8,654 nucleotides of DNA from Candidatus Thorarchaeota archaeon (GCA_023134215.1 JAGLUV010000101.1:1-8654); one strand, 5' to 3'; shown: positions 1 to 6,863, counted from the stretch's first letter. The notes: generated by a model from the sequence alone, not told the origin. Made by a program: numbers and translations.

Positions 1-3000
1 TCAAACAGGAACGTGCACCTTCACTAACTGCACTATCGGATTTCGATAAGAAGGTCAAAGCGCTCATCAAGATGTCAAAGAATGTAGTATCCACTGCACT
101 CACAGACTCGGAGAAGGCAATTCAGAGTGTATCCCTTGATGTGTCCCAGAAGACAAGCTCACAGGTTCTTGGCACCATAGACAAGGCTCTGGTGAATCTC
201 GGTTCCTCAGCAGATTCATTGACTGTATCTTTCGACCAGTTAGACAAAGATCTCAGTCAAGCATCAAGGGTCGCTCATGACTCACTCACGTCTCTGATAA
301 GTCAAACAAGATTGATGTCGAACGAGCAGGCGGATTTAACTCGCTCAGAGATGCTCGGTGCATTCAAGGTCACTGAATCTGCTACTGACGCCATAGACTC
401 CTGGAAAACGGATGTCAGAGGAATCATGGATGTTGCATCCCAGTCCATGACTGCACAATTCGAGCAGGTGGCAGTGACGGAGCGAAACTACCTAGACGCA
501 AACAAGAATACGCTTGTAGCTTATCTTGACAAGATTCGAACCATTGTTGTGGAGGAGTATGGTACACTCCAGAGCTTGGCAGTGATGATTGACAGCGAGT
601 TTGCTAAGCATCTTGATGACACCAAGATATCGATGATGGGCTTATTCCGCAGCGAGCTTGAGGGTGACGAAACAACCCTTGAGGTCGCAACGGATAAGCT
701 GCGCAAAGATTTGAACAAATGGTCAGCCAAAACTGGACGGTCAATTGGAAGGAAAACGTCGAAGGCCAGCAACGAAGTGGTCGAGGTTCTTGACGGCAAA
801 CTTGCTGAAGTTGACACCATGACCGATAAGATGTTCAACGAGGTCAAGTCTTCGCTTGGCGCTGTTGCTGCATCAGCGGGCACCACGAACGAAACAATTC
901 TCACTAGCATCAATAAAAGTGCGCATAAACTCGGAAAAGACATTGATACCAAACTTGGAGGTGTCACCACACGTTTCTCCTCGACAGCGGACAAGTACGT
1001 CACTGGAGCGGGAGTGCTCTATGAGAATCTGAATACAAAATTCGACGAACGAGTCAGTCAGTCGATCAAGGCCTTGAGTTCGAGTGTAGAGCGGGCGCGA
1101 CATGAGATTGACACCATGATGGAAGATCAGATGGGCAGAATTGATTTTCATGCCTCTGAGATTCGAAAGGAATTCCATCTGCAGGTTGAAGATATCTCAA
1201 GGCAGTTCATTAACATGACTCAAGGGTTGGAAGCTGCATTCGGAGGGCTTGTAGCCAGTCAGATAGTCGAAACTCGCGATTTCATTGCATCCACACACAC
1301 TGAGTTCAACGCAGCTCTGAATGCTGAGATGAATACCCTTCGAGATGAGTCTGAGAAGCTCCAAGTCGGGTATTCCTCAGAGATGACTCAACGAATAGAG
1401 AATCTCCGAGATTCGGCGAGTACAATGCGCAAAACAATGGAAGAGCTTACCACGGAGAAACGGCAGGAGATGTCCTCTTCCATAGAGAGCACGCTGACTC
1501 AGCTTGAAAGCGCGACAACTGAAATACAGGAATCGCTCGAGCGCCTCGAAACAGATGCGACCAAAGAAATCAGCGACGACCTAGCGGAGTTCTCCGAGGA
1601 ATTCACAGAGGCTCTTACTACGGCCAAGACTAACCTAACTGGTCAGCTTTCAAATCTCAGTGAAGCAACCACAATCGACCTGGAGCGGGGAACAAAGCTA
1701 GTTAGGGACATAGCAGACGCGTACTTCACGGACCACATTGATTCCCATCAAAGGCTTATCGCAAGCACGAGTAAGAAATTCGATTCACTCTCAACGGCAA
1801 TAACCGCAGCATCCTCCCGCAAGATTGAGGCGTTTCAAGTCAATCTTGCGAAGTCTGAGAAAACTGGACTAAAGGGAAGGAATGCTGTGAAGGCTGAGAT
1901 AGCAGAAGCAATAGAGAGCCACAGGACAGAAGCCAGTCAGGCGTTTGAGGGGGCTGCCATGAGGGCTGATTCGGGTCTGTCGAACATAGCTGATTCCGTT
2001 TCAATACTTGGCGACAACCTCAACAACGACGTGCTAGCGGTTCAGCATCAAATCGCCCGAGCAGCCAACTCTGCTGCAAAGAATCTCGCAGATAAGAATC
2101 GCGAAAATCTAGAAATACTCGAAGCAACGGGGATTTCGCTCTTCCAGAAGGCGGAGGATACTTTCCGGGAGCACGCCATGACCTTTGGCAACACAAGTAC
2201 TGCTGCACTAAAACAAGGTGAGGAGAGCCTGACTGACCTACCCGAGATCATTTCAGATATCGTGGATGGCTGCCTCAAGCAAGCAGTAAGTGACGCATCG
2301 AAGGATTTTGGCGAGGTTACGGGCAATCTGACTGGATCTTTTTCAGAGTGTGAAAGATCTGCTGAATCCGCAGCCACTGAATTCAAGCAGTTCGTGGAGC
2401 AGGTGTCAATGAATGTGACAAAAGTTCGTGATTCTGCCTTTGAGAATGCCCAACAGAGTGTAATCTTGGCTAACCAACATGCATCGAGGAAATTCGAGTC
2501 AATTGGTTTGGATCTAAGAGCGCGTTTCAGTACTGAATCGCATGGACTGATTGAATCTGTACTAAATGACTCTGCAGCAAGAACACTGCAGGTCACCAAT
2601 GTGGGTACAAAAGCAACCAATGCGGCTGAAGAAACAACAGCGGCCCTGTCACAGTCGCGCAGTGAGGCGTTCAACAAGCTCGCCACATCCACCGACAAGA
2701 CTTTGACTCGCTGGTCGAATAGCGAGAAGAAACAGGCAACATCTTTGCACAAACAAGTGGAAGAAACAGCAACCAGTTTGACGGAATCTGTCAAGAAGAC
2801 TGTAGAAACCATGGAGGCAGTTCGCAATGCTGGTGAGGGCTTATTGAAGGTCTCAGCTGAGAAGACATGGTACCTAACAGGCAATGATGAAACATGTGCT
2901 CATATCATGGACATGGTAGCGAGGGCTGAGGTATCTATGGTCGTATCCGTTTTGAACGTAGAGTGTTTGGATCTGAAGAAACTGAGTAGGACAAAAGCAC

Positions 3001-3248
3001 CGAAGCGAAGAGTACTCATCGTACCCCATGCAGACGAACCAGAACCGGCGCTTGAGGGTTTGCATGGTTGGCGAATATGGTACACGGAAACACCCATGCT
3101 CTTTGCGGTAGCAGATGATCGTGAGATCTTCCTAGGCGGGGCGGAAGATTCTGATTTCCCGCTTGGCGTTGTATCCACGGACGAAGCGTATTTGCGCCTC
3201 TACCACGATGTCATAGGTCCCCGGCTCATACGTAGTCGAGTACAATAG
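1..3248 (+). CDS. Giant coiled-coil protein with C-terminal TrmB/PLD-like domain (5' end outside window)
   Basis: The frame is open to the left edge: the codons from position 3 to the ATG at 72 encode an uninterrupted peptide, and that ATG has no Shine-Dalgarno sequence. The gene therefore begins upstream, and residues here are counted from that ATG. Residues 1 to about 928 are rich in Ala, Ser, Thr, Glu and Lys, contain a single proline (residue 724, codon 2241-2243), and show heptad-like hydrophobic spacing. This predicts a very long helical rod. No transmembrane segment or signal peptide is visible. From about residue 929 the character changes to a compact alpha/beta domain: it opens with WYLTGN, continues with MVARAEVSMVVSV and RRVLIVPHAD, and ends with FAVADDREIFLGG and a closing helix. 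This resembles the PLD-like effector domain at the C-terminus of TrmB-family regulators. By analogy an N-terminal winged helix may lie outside the window, but that is unseen. Function is unknown. Confidence 0.85.
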   Translation, partial: KQERAPSLTALSDFDKKVKALIKMSKNVVSTALTDSEKAIQSVSLDVSQKTSSQVLGTIDKALVNLGSSADSLTVSFDQLDKDLSQASRVAHDSLTSLISQTRLMSNEQADLTRSEMLGAFKVTESATDAIDSWKTDVRGIMDVASQSMTAQFEQVAVTERNYLDANKNTLVAYLDKIRTIVVEEYGTLQSLAVMIDSEFAKHLDDTKISMMGLFRSELEGDETTLEVATDKLRKDLNKWSAKTGRSIGRKTSKASNEVVEVLDGKLAEVDTMTDKMFNEVKSSLGAVAASAGTTNETILTSINKSAHKLGKDIDTKLGGVTTRFSSTADKYVTGAGVLYENLNTKFDERVSQSIKALSSSVERARHEIDTMMEDQMGRIDFHASEIRKEFHLQVEDISRQFINMTQGLEAAFGGLVASQIVETRDFIASTHTEFNAALNAEMNTLRDESEKLQVGYSSEMTQRIENLRDSASTMRKTMEELTTEKRQEMSSSIESTLTQLESATTEIQESLERLETDATKEISDDLAEFSEEFTEALTTAKTNLTGQLSNLSEATTIDLERGTKLVRDIADAYFTDHIDSHQRLIASTSKKFDSLSTAITAASSRKIEAFQVNLAKSEKTGLKGRNAVKAEIAEAIESHRTEASQAFEGAAMRADSGLSNIADSVSILGDNLNNDVLAVQHQIARAANSAAKNLADKNRENLEILEATGISLFQKAEDTFREHAMTFGNTSTAALKQGEESLTDLPEIISDIVDGCLKQAVSDASKDFGEVTGNLTGSFSECERSAESAATEFKQFVEQVSMNVTKVRDSAFENAQQSVILANQHASRKFESIGLDLRARFSTESHGLIESVLNDSAARTLQVTNVGTKATNAAEETTAALSQSRSEAFNKLATSTDKTLTRWSNSEKKQATSLHKQVEETATSLTESVKKTVETMEAVRNAGEGLLKVSAEKTWYLTGNDETCAHIMDMVARAEVSMVVSVLNVECLDLKKLSRTKAPKRRVLIVPHADEPEPALEGLHGWRIWYTETPMLFAVADDREIFLGGAEDSDFPLGVVSTDEAYLRLYHDVIGPRLIRSRVQ

Positions 3249-3716
3249 TCAAAGTGTGATGGAGTAGGTGATGGCATCTTCATCATCGTAGTAGTTGGGT
3301 ACTCTACCCAACTCCTCCATTCCCATCCTCTCATAGAACCGGTGCGCAGCCAAATTACCCTCACGCACCTCAAGGGCTGCTGTTTTGATTCCTCTCTCAG
3401 CCAACGAGTCAAACACGTGTTGGATTAGGCTCCTCCCGAAGCCTCTTCTCTGCAGATTTTCTCTAACAGCGATATTCAGCACTCGGCCTTTAGAAGTATC
3501 TGGGCAATCCTCCCAGACGACGTATCCAGCCACACTGCTGTTATGCTCGATGATTTGCATGCATACCTTTTTTCCTTTTCTTAGAGTTACGCATCCCTTC
3601 GAACTGGCCAAGGTGACAAAGATATCTATGTCCCAGGGATTAGGAAAGCAACAGTCCTCAATGGCTTTCACTGCAATTACGTCGTCAATTCGCACAGGTC
3701 TTGTTCTGTCCGGCAT
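3249..3716 (-). CDS. rimI: RimI-type GNAT N-acetyltransferase
   Basis: Predicted acetyl-CoA-dependent N-alpha-acetyltransferase of 155 residues, the usual size for archaeal RimI/Ard1-type enzymes, which acetylate protein N-termini in the cytoplasm. Visible motifs are the N-terminal CFPNPW segment typical of RimI, the acetyl-CoA pyrophosphate-binding loop Q89-R-R-G-F-G94 after the beta strand VLNIAV, LEVR at 115-118 (Glu116 matches the proposed general base of RimI), and NLAAHRFYERMGM at 121-133 with Tyr128 as the likely general acid, followed by a YYDDEDAI ending. The frame is open further upstream to 3788, but the ATG at 3716 is preferred: AGGAG lies 8 nt before it and homology begins there. 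It sits 22 nt downstream of the zinc-ribbon gene and is probably co-transcribed with it. Its stop codon directly abuts the stop of the convergent giant gene. The family call is firm; the exact protein substrate is not known. Confidence 0.9.
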   Translation of the reverse strand: MPDRTRPVRIDDVIAVKAIEDCCFPNPWDIDIFVTLASSKGCVTLRKGKKVCMQIIEHNSSVAGYVVWEDCPDTSKGRVLNIAVRENLQRRGFGRSLIQHVFDSLAERGIKTAALEVREGNLAAHRFYERMGMEELGRVPNYYDDEDAITYSITL

Positions 3717-3724
3717 CTGACTTT

Positions 3725-3729
3725 CTCCT
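3725..3729 (-). promoter_or_regulatory. Shine-Dalgarno sequence of rimI
   Basis: On the minus strand the sequence reads AGGAG, 8 nt before the ATG at 3716, inside the 22-nt gap after the upstream stop codon. It decides the start of rimI against the longer open frame and suggests translation from a polycistronic mRNA. Confidence 0.65.
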
Positions 3730-3738
3730 GACAATCTG

Positions 3739-4122
3739 CTAGTCTTCGTTCTCGAAGCTCCCCTGCAATCCATCAATAGGTTTACCACAACTTGGGCAGA
3801 AGGACGCTCGCGATGGCAGTGGACCTTCGCATTGGTCGCATAGCGAGTCTATCCTGAGGTAGCGAGTTTGCAGGTGTGTGCCGTCTTCGAATCCTGCATT
3901 CTGAATTAGATCCAAGACCCCCTTTCCAAACCATAGAGCGATTCCTAGAATGATGATCAGTATGACTACTTCAGCAACAGGACCCAAACCACTGGTGATG
4001 ATGAACGGGAATGCGAAGACGAAACCTGTTTCATCGCCTGTCGAGCTAAGAGCAAGCATCGCCATTCCCGCCCCAACCATGATGATTCCAGTAAGGATGA
4101 TTGCCAAGTGTTTCTCCTTCAT
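3739..4122 (-). CDS. Small membrane protein with C-terminal zinc ribbon
   Basis: A 127-residue protein of unrecognised family. Residues about 6-25 form a hydrophobic transmembrane helix. Residues about 33-66 are also hydrophobic, with a clear helix at 49-66 and a weaker segment before it containing Gly and Pro, giving two or three membrane passes. The C-terminus carries a zinc-ribbon motif, C95-x2-C98 and C109-x2-C112 (CDQC and CPSC), of the short type appended to many archaeal membrane proteins; it is probably cytoplasmic. The start chosen is the ATG at 4122, because AGGAGG stands 7 nt upstream; an in-frame ATG at 4146 would add eight residues and lacks such a site. It is the first gene of a two-gene unit with rimI. 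A role in signalling, assembly or membrane anchoring is possible, but nothing in the sequence fixes it. Confidence 0.75.
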   Translation of the reverse strand: MKEKHLAIILTGIIMVGAGMAMLALSSTGDETGFVFAFPFIITSGLGPVAEVVILIIILGIALWFGKGVLDLIQNAGFEDGTHLQTRYLRIDSLCDQCEGPLPSRASFCPSCGKPIDGLQGSFENED

Positions 4123-4129
4123 CACACAG

Positions 4130-4135
4130 CCTCCT
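4130..4135 (-). promoter_or_regulatory. Shine-Dalgarno sequence of the zinc-ribbon gene
   Basis: Minus-strand AGGAGG, 7 nt before the ATG at 4122, is a near-perfect complement to the 3' end of 16S rRNA. It selects this start over the ATG at 4146. Confidence 0.7.
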
Positions 4136-4165
4136 CTTTTCCCCATGACCGCTCCATTGATGGGG

Positions 4166-4173
4166 CTAAAAAG
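4166..4173 (-). promoter_or_regulatory. Candidate TATA box for the zinc-ribbon/rimI unit
   Basis: Minus-strand CTTTTTAG is the most TATA-like element upstream of 4122. Archaeal initiation about 26 nt downstream would place the mRNA start near 4144, leaving a short leader that contains the AGGAGG. A small inverted repeat, AAAGCC (4170-4175) with GGCTTT (4188-4193), overlaps its edge and could be an operator, but six-base arms may arise by chance. Confidence 0.3.
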
Positions 4174-4256
4174 CCTGTGGCATTACGGGCTTTGCCTGAA
4201 TCACACAAGACATATCAATATCTAGGCTTGTGATAAAGGCGCGACAGTGATTTGAC

Positions 4257-4718
4257 ATGCCACAAGCAAAAGGTCGAAAGAAAACCAAATCCAAGAAAAA
4301 GAAGCCACGCTATCTCTTCAAGATTACAGTGGTCGGGCCTGATGATAAGCTGCTTGGGGACGTACTTAGTGTACTGAGCGCAGAAGTTATTGCAGTCGAT
4401 GGAATCCGGATTAGTTCGACGGCTGTGACTATAGAGAAGACGGATGTTAAGACCCTCTTCATGTCACCAAAGCATTCAGCTCTTGACCTCCTGCTATCTG
4501 TGACTTATGCGGGTGCTAGCGGTGCAATCATTGTTCTCAAGGAAGCAGATCCAGAGATGGAAACTCTCTACAGAAACGAAATTCGGGAGGAGATTGGTAC
4601 CGGCGTGGCCACACGTGTTATCGCGCTTGAGTCCGGGATGGACGACTTCAAGAGAAACGAGATTGCGGTTCTCCTGGATGAGATGGTTGAAGAGATACTC
4701 TCATTAAAAGTGCATTAG
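4257..4718 (+). CDS. Ras-like pseudo-GTPase (degenerate small-GTPase fold)
   Basis: A 153-residue protein with the size and strand/helix rhythm of a small GTPase but without its nucleotide-binding motifs. A Lys/Arg-rich tail (residues 5-18) precedes FKITVVG (21-27), which matches beta-1 and the first Gly of a Ras/Rab P-loop. The following PDDKLLGD lacks the GK[S/T]. Residues 47-69 fit beta-2/beta-3, but MSPKHS replaces DxxG. YAGASGAIIVL (84-94) closely matches the beta-4 signature of Rab-type proteins (the usual YxxAxGxIxVxD). RVIALES (120-126) fits beta-5 but lacks NKxD. A final amphipathic helix closes the domain. The fold is inferred from pattern, not from alignment, and loss of GTP binding follows from the missing motifs. 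No Shine-Dalgarno sequence is visible, so translation may be leaderless. A related acidic-protein gene follows 62 nt downstream on the same strand. Confidence 0.8.
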   Translation: MPQAKGRKKTKSKKKKPRYLFKITVVGPDDKLLGDVLSVLSAEVIAVDGIRISSTAVTIEKTDVKTLFMSPKHSALDLLLSVTYAGASGAIIVLKEADPEMETLYRNEIREEIGTGVATRVIALESGMDDFKRNEIAVLLDEMVEEILSLKVH

Positions 4719-4750
4719 CTTCACCTCTTCCACCTACGTAATAGCAACGC

Positions 4751-4766
4751 TTTTTTCTAATCTATA
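4751..4766 (+). promoter_or_regulatory. T-rich element: candidate TATA box for the downstream gene and/or terminator of the upstream gene
   Basis: Six consecutive T (4751-4756) followed by CTAATCTATA lie in the 62-bp gap between the pseudo-GTPase and acidic-protein genes. The element is centred about 26 nt before the GTG at 4781, the distance expected between an archaeal TATA box and a leaderless start. The T-run lies 32 nt after the upstream stop codon, so it could equally act as an archaeal oligo-T terminator. No hairpin accompanies it. Confidence 0.35.
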
Positions 4767-4780
4767 GGTAGCCAAGGCTG

Positions 4781-5773
4781 GTGTCATTCGTGAGCTCAGA
4801 TGAAAACGACGAAAAAAACGACAATTATTGGCTAGGAGTCCGTGATGCTCTTAGGATGGTGGACTCCTTCGTAAGATGGTCAGCTAGGCATGAAGACAAG
4901 GCCAAGAATCTGAATGAATTCATATCCGAAGGACTGATCGCGGCTGCGAAGCGATGCGAGTCGTGTTTGAGTACGACATTAGGTCTTACTTTCGGAGAGT
5001 CACTAAGTGGTCTTTCTTCGGATGATTTGCTTGAACCTGCCGACCCGACGGACAGACTGCCGACGCATTATGAGGAACCAACAGAGGAAAAAGATAGTAC
5101 TGATTCGGATGGTGAAGTGTTGGGCACTGAGGAATTGAGTAAAGAACCGAAATTCGAGTCAGAACCCAAGGCAAGCTCGGAAGTTGAGCCCTCGTCGATT
5201 GAAGCCATCGAGCGAACGGAAGATACTGAAATTGAAGATATGCATCTTGATGGACCTTCAAGGGACTTTGGAACCGACTTTGACCTAGGTGAGCCAAGCC
5301 CCTTGACAATCGAACCTGAGGATGAAGATCAGGAGTCATCTGTTTCCGAATCTTCAGAACCAGAGGAACCCTCTGAGCCTGAGCAACCGGTGGAGATTGA
5401 ATCTGCTCTCGCCGAACCTGAGCGTATTGATGTGATTAAGGATGAAGCCGATGACGCACCACCATCGACGGAGTCTGGGCTTACATGGAGTGAGTACGAG
5501 CGCGCTACAACTCCCCCCGAAATGACGGCTACACCTGCCTTTGAAGAGCATGCGGCCGAAACCGAGCCTTCAGAGAAGCCTGCGGACTGGAGTCCTAATG
5601 ATGAATCCATAGTATCAGCGGACGAAGCAGTTGAGGACCTTCACGAAGAACAGGATGAAGTTGACAAAGAAGTACCCGAAATCGAACCCCCGCCGCCTCC
5701 ACCGCCGCCGGAATCAGATGAAAGTGAGGACGAGCGAAGGCGACGGGCACGAAGACTATTCTTCGGCACATAG
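4781..5773 (+). CDS. Acidic, largely disordered protein with N-terminal helical module, polyproline run and Arg-rich tail
   Basis: A 330-residue protein of no family I recognise. Residues about 14-72 look like a small helical domain: YWLGVRDALRMVDSFVRW is amphipathic with W17 and W33, and C59-x2-C62 lies in a following helix. Residues about 75-302 are very rich in Glu, Asp, Ser and Pro, with almost no hydrophobic clusters, so they should be intrinsically disordered and strongly negative. Eight consecutive prolines (303-310, bases 5687-5710) follow, then an acidic spacer and a basic tip, RRRRARRLFF (319-328). No membrane segment is present. The start is GTG at 4781, chosen because the T-rich element lies about 26 nt upstream; GTG at 4790 is also possible, and neither has a clear Shine-Dalgarno sequence. 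The layout suggests a tethered adaptor or scaffold. Its stop lies 7 bp from that of the convergent E1-like gene. Confidence 0.75.
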   Translation: MSFVSSDENDEKNDNYWLGVRDALRMVDSFVRWSARHEDKAKNLNEFISEGLIAAAKRCESCLSTTLGLTFGESLSGLSSDDLLEPADPTDRLPTHYEEPTEEKDSTDSDGEVLGTEELSKEPKFESEPKASSEVEPSSIEAIERTEDTEIEDMHLDGPSRDFGTDFDLGEPSPLTIEPEDEDQESSVSESSEPEEPSEPEQPVEIESALAEPERIDVIKDEADDAPPSTESGLTWSEYERATTPPEMTATPAFEEHAAETEPSEKPADWSPNDESIVSADEAVEDLHEEQDEVDKEVPEIEPPPPPPPPESDESEDERRRRARRLFFGT

Positions 5774-5780
5774 AAGGATG

Positions 5781-6803
5781 CTACTGGAGAATATCCAGAT
5801 AGACAGAAAGGGCTTTCTCCGGTGTTTCCACCCCTCTTATGGTTGCAGTGCCAGTAGTCGATAATGTGACCTTCACTGCGTTACGAGTTTCAATCAACAG
5901 GAATTTTTCTTGCCTAAGCACTTTGTACTTTTTCCCTAGAAGACTCTCAATTGATTTCAAGTCGAGACTGAGTATTTTCATGGGAGACACGTTGAAAGTG
6001 CCCGAGCATACAGCTGTCACAATTGGCCCTTCCTGAACAATCATGCTGCCCTCTCGATTCACTGAACATGCCGGGCAGTTCTCAGCACGTGCGATCTCAA
6101 AGAAATCGAAACTCAACGAGCTGATGTCTATGGTCATCAGCCTGTTCTTCAAACGCGCCTCCTTCCTAGTTGCCAAGAGGACGGCCTCTCTCACTTCGAT
6201 TGCGGCAGCGATTGAGAGGAGCGTAGGCGTAACCCCAATCCTTTCGCAGCTGTTCTCCGGATTGTCTTCCACATTTCCCATAATGCATGAGAAGCAACCT
6301 GTTTCTCCTGGTACAAACGTGGTCAAGTTCGCGTAGTATTCTACCGCTCCAGCAAACACATAGGGGATGCTCAACGATTGACTGGCATTGTTTACAGCCC
6401 GGCGGGAGTGGAACGAATCGAGTCCATCAACGATAATATCACATCCCTTCAGGATATCATTCGCATTGCTCGCCTCTATTGATATGCATAGGGGCTCGAA
6501 GTGGACGTGTGGATTCAAGAGCGCAAGATTCTCTGCCGCAACATCTGCCTTCGGTTTCCCAACATCTTGAGTGTTGTAGATAGTCTGTCGCTGAATGTTG
6601 GATAGTTCGACAACGTCTCTGTCTACAATCCGTATGACGCCAAAACCGATAGCAGTTAGAAGTCTCAAGGCAGAACTTCCAAGTCCGCCAGCACCAACAA
6701 CCGCCACCCTAGTTCCCTTTACGGACTCCATATCTTCTTCTTTGAAATCGTGGAGGGCAAGCATCCGCGAATACCGCTCTGCTTCGTCTGGAGTAATCTT
6801 CAT
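5781..6803 (-). CDS. E1-like adenylyltransferase (ThiF/MoeB/UbaA family)
   Basis: A 340-residue enzyme that should adenylate the C-terminal Gly-Gly of a ubiquitin-like sulfur carrier or modifier (MoaD, ThiS or SAMP type), for molybdopterin or tRNA sulfuration or for protein conjugation. RYSRM (10-14) matches the N-terminal family motif. G37-A-G-G-L-G42 is the nucleotide-binding loop, D61-x-D63 and N69-x-R72-Q73 contact ATP, K83 lies in DVGKPKA, and D126 is in the VDGLDS segment. Zinc is probably held by CFSC (170-173) and CPAC (243-246). C186, in NSCERIGV, aligns with the conserved Cys of MoeB/ThiF. Residues about 265-340 form a C-terminal extension (FNVSPMKI through TIRGVETPEKA) found in many prokaryotic E1-like proteins. 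No rhodanese domain and no carrier-protein gene are seen nearby, so the pathway stays open. It diverges from the DUF362 gene and probably has a near-leaderless mRNA. Confidence 0.92.
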   Translation of the reverse strand: MKITPDEAERYSRMLALHDFKEEDMESVKGTRVAVVGAGGLGSSALRLLTAIGFGVIRIVDRDVVELSNIQRQTIYNTQDVGKPKADVAAENLALLNPHVHFEPLCISIEASNANDILKGCDIIVDGLDSFHSRRAVNNASQSLSIPYVFAGAVEYYANLTTFVPGETGCFSCIMGNVEDNPENSCERIGVTPTLLSIAAAIEVREAVLLATRKEARLKNRLMTIDISSLSFDFFEIARAENCPACSVNREGSMIVQEGPIVTAVCSGTFNVSPMKILSLDLKSIESLLGKKYKVLRQEKFLLIETRNAVKVTLSTTGTATIRGVETPEKALSVYLDILQ

Positions 6804-6831
6804 TTTACGGGTTCAAAGAGGTTCAGAGTCA

Positions 6832-6838
6832 CTTAAAG
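6832..6838. promoter_or_regulatory. Candidate shared TATA box between the divergent E1-like and DUF362 genes
   Basis: CTTAAAG on the plus strand reads CTTTAAG on the minus strand, so TATA-like sequence faces both ways. It lies almost exactly midway between the start codons at 6803 (minus) and 6864 (plus), about 30 nt from each. With initiation some 26 nt away, both mRNAs would have leaders of only a few bases. Neither start has a Shine-Dalgarno sequence, which agrees with this. Confidence 0.5.
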
Positions 6839-6863
6839 CCTTGGACACAAGCCAAATCTTGAC

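Noticed and set aside
72..74. ATG at 72 as the true start of the giant gene
   Set aside because: The frame stays open to the window edge and the ATG has no Shine-Dalgarno sequence or TATA spacing, so the gene very likely starts upstream.
72..2850. Methyl-accepting chemotaxis protein, suggested by the Ala/Ser/Thr/Glu-rich helices
   Set aside because: No transmembrane segment is visible and the highly conserved hairpin-tip motif of chemoreceptors is absent. The similarity is compositional.
2048..2884. A 278-codon open frame on the minus strand inside the giant coiled-coil gene, and a shorter one at 521-1003
   Set aside because: Their products are Ser/Val/Cys-rich with no domain signature, and they lie wholly antisense to a frame with clear protein character. 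They are explained by the codon bias of the plus-strand gene.
3385..3720. A 111-codon plus-strand frame opposite rimI
   Set aside because: It is antisense to a well-supported acetyltransferase and has no recognisable features.
4257..4718. Active small GTPase
   Set aside because: The P-loop lysine and Ser/Thr, the DxxG motif and the NKxD motif are all missing, so GTP binding in the normal manner is not supported.
4751..4756. T6 run as a firm transcription terminator
   Set aside because: Six T without a hairpin is at the lower limit for archaeal oligo-T termination, and the same bases fit a TATA box for the next gene, so it is reported only as ambiguous.
5329..5610. A Ser-rich minus-strand frame opposite the acidic protein, and a further minus-strand frame at 4986-5339
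   Set aside because: Ser/Gly/Leu-rich products are what the complement of Glu/Ser/Pro-rich codons gives, and no ribosome-binding site or domain is visible.
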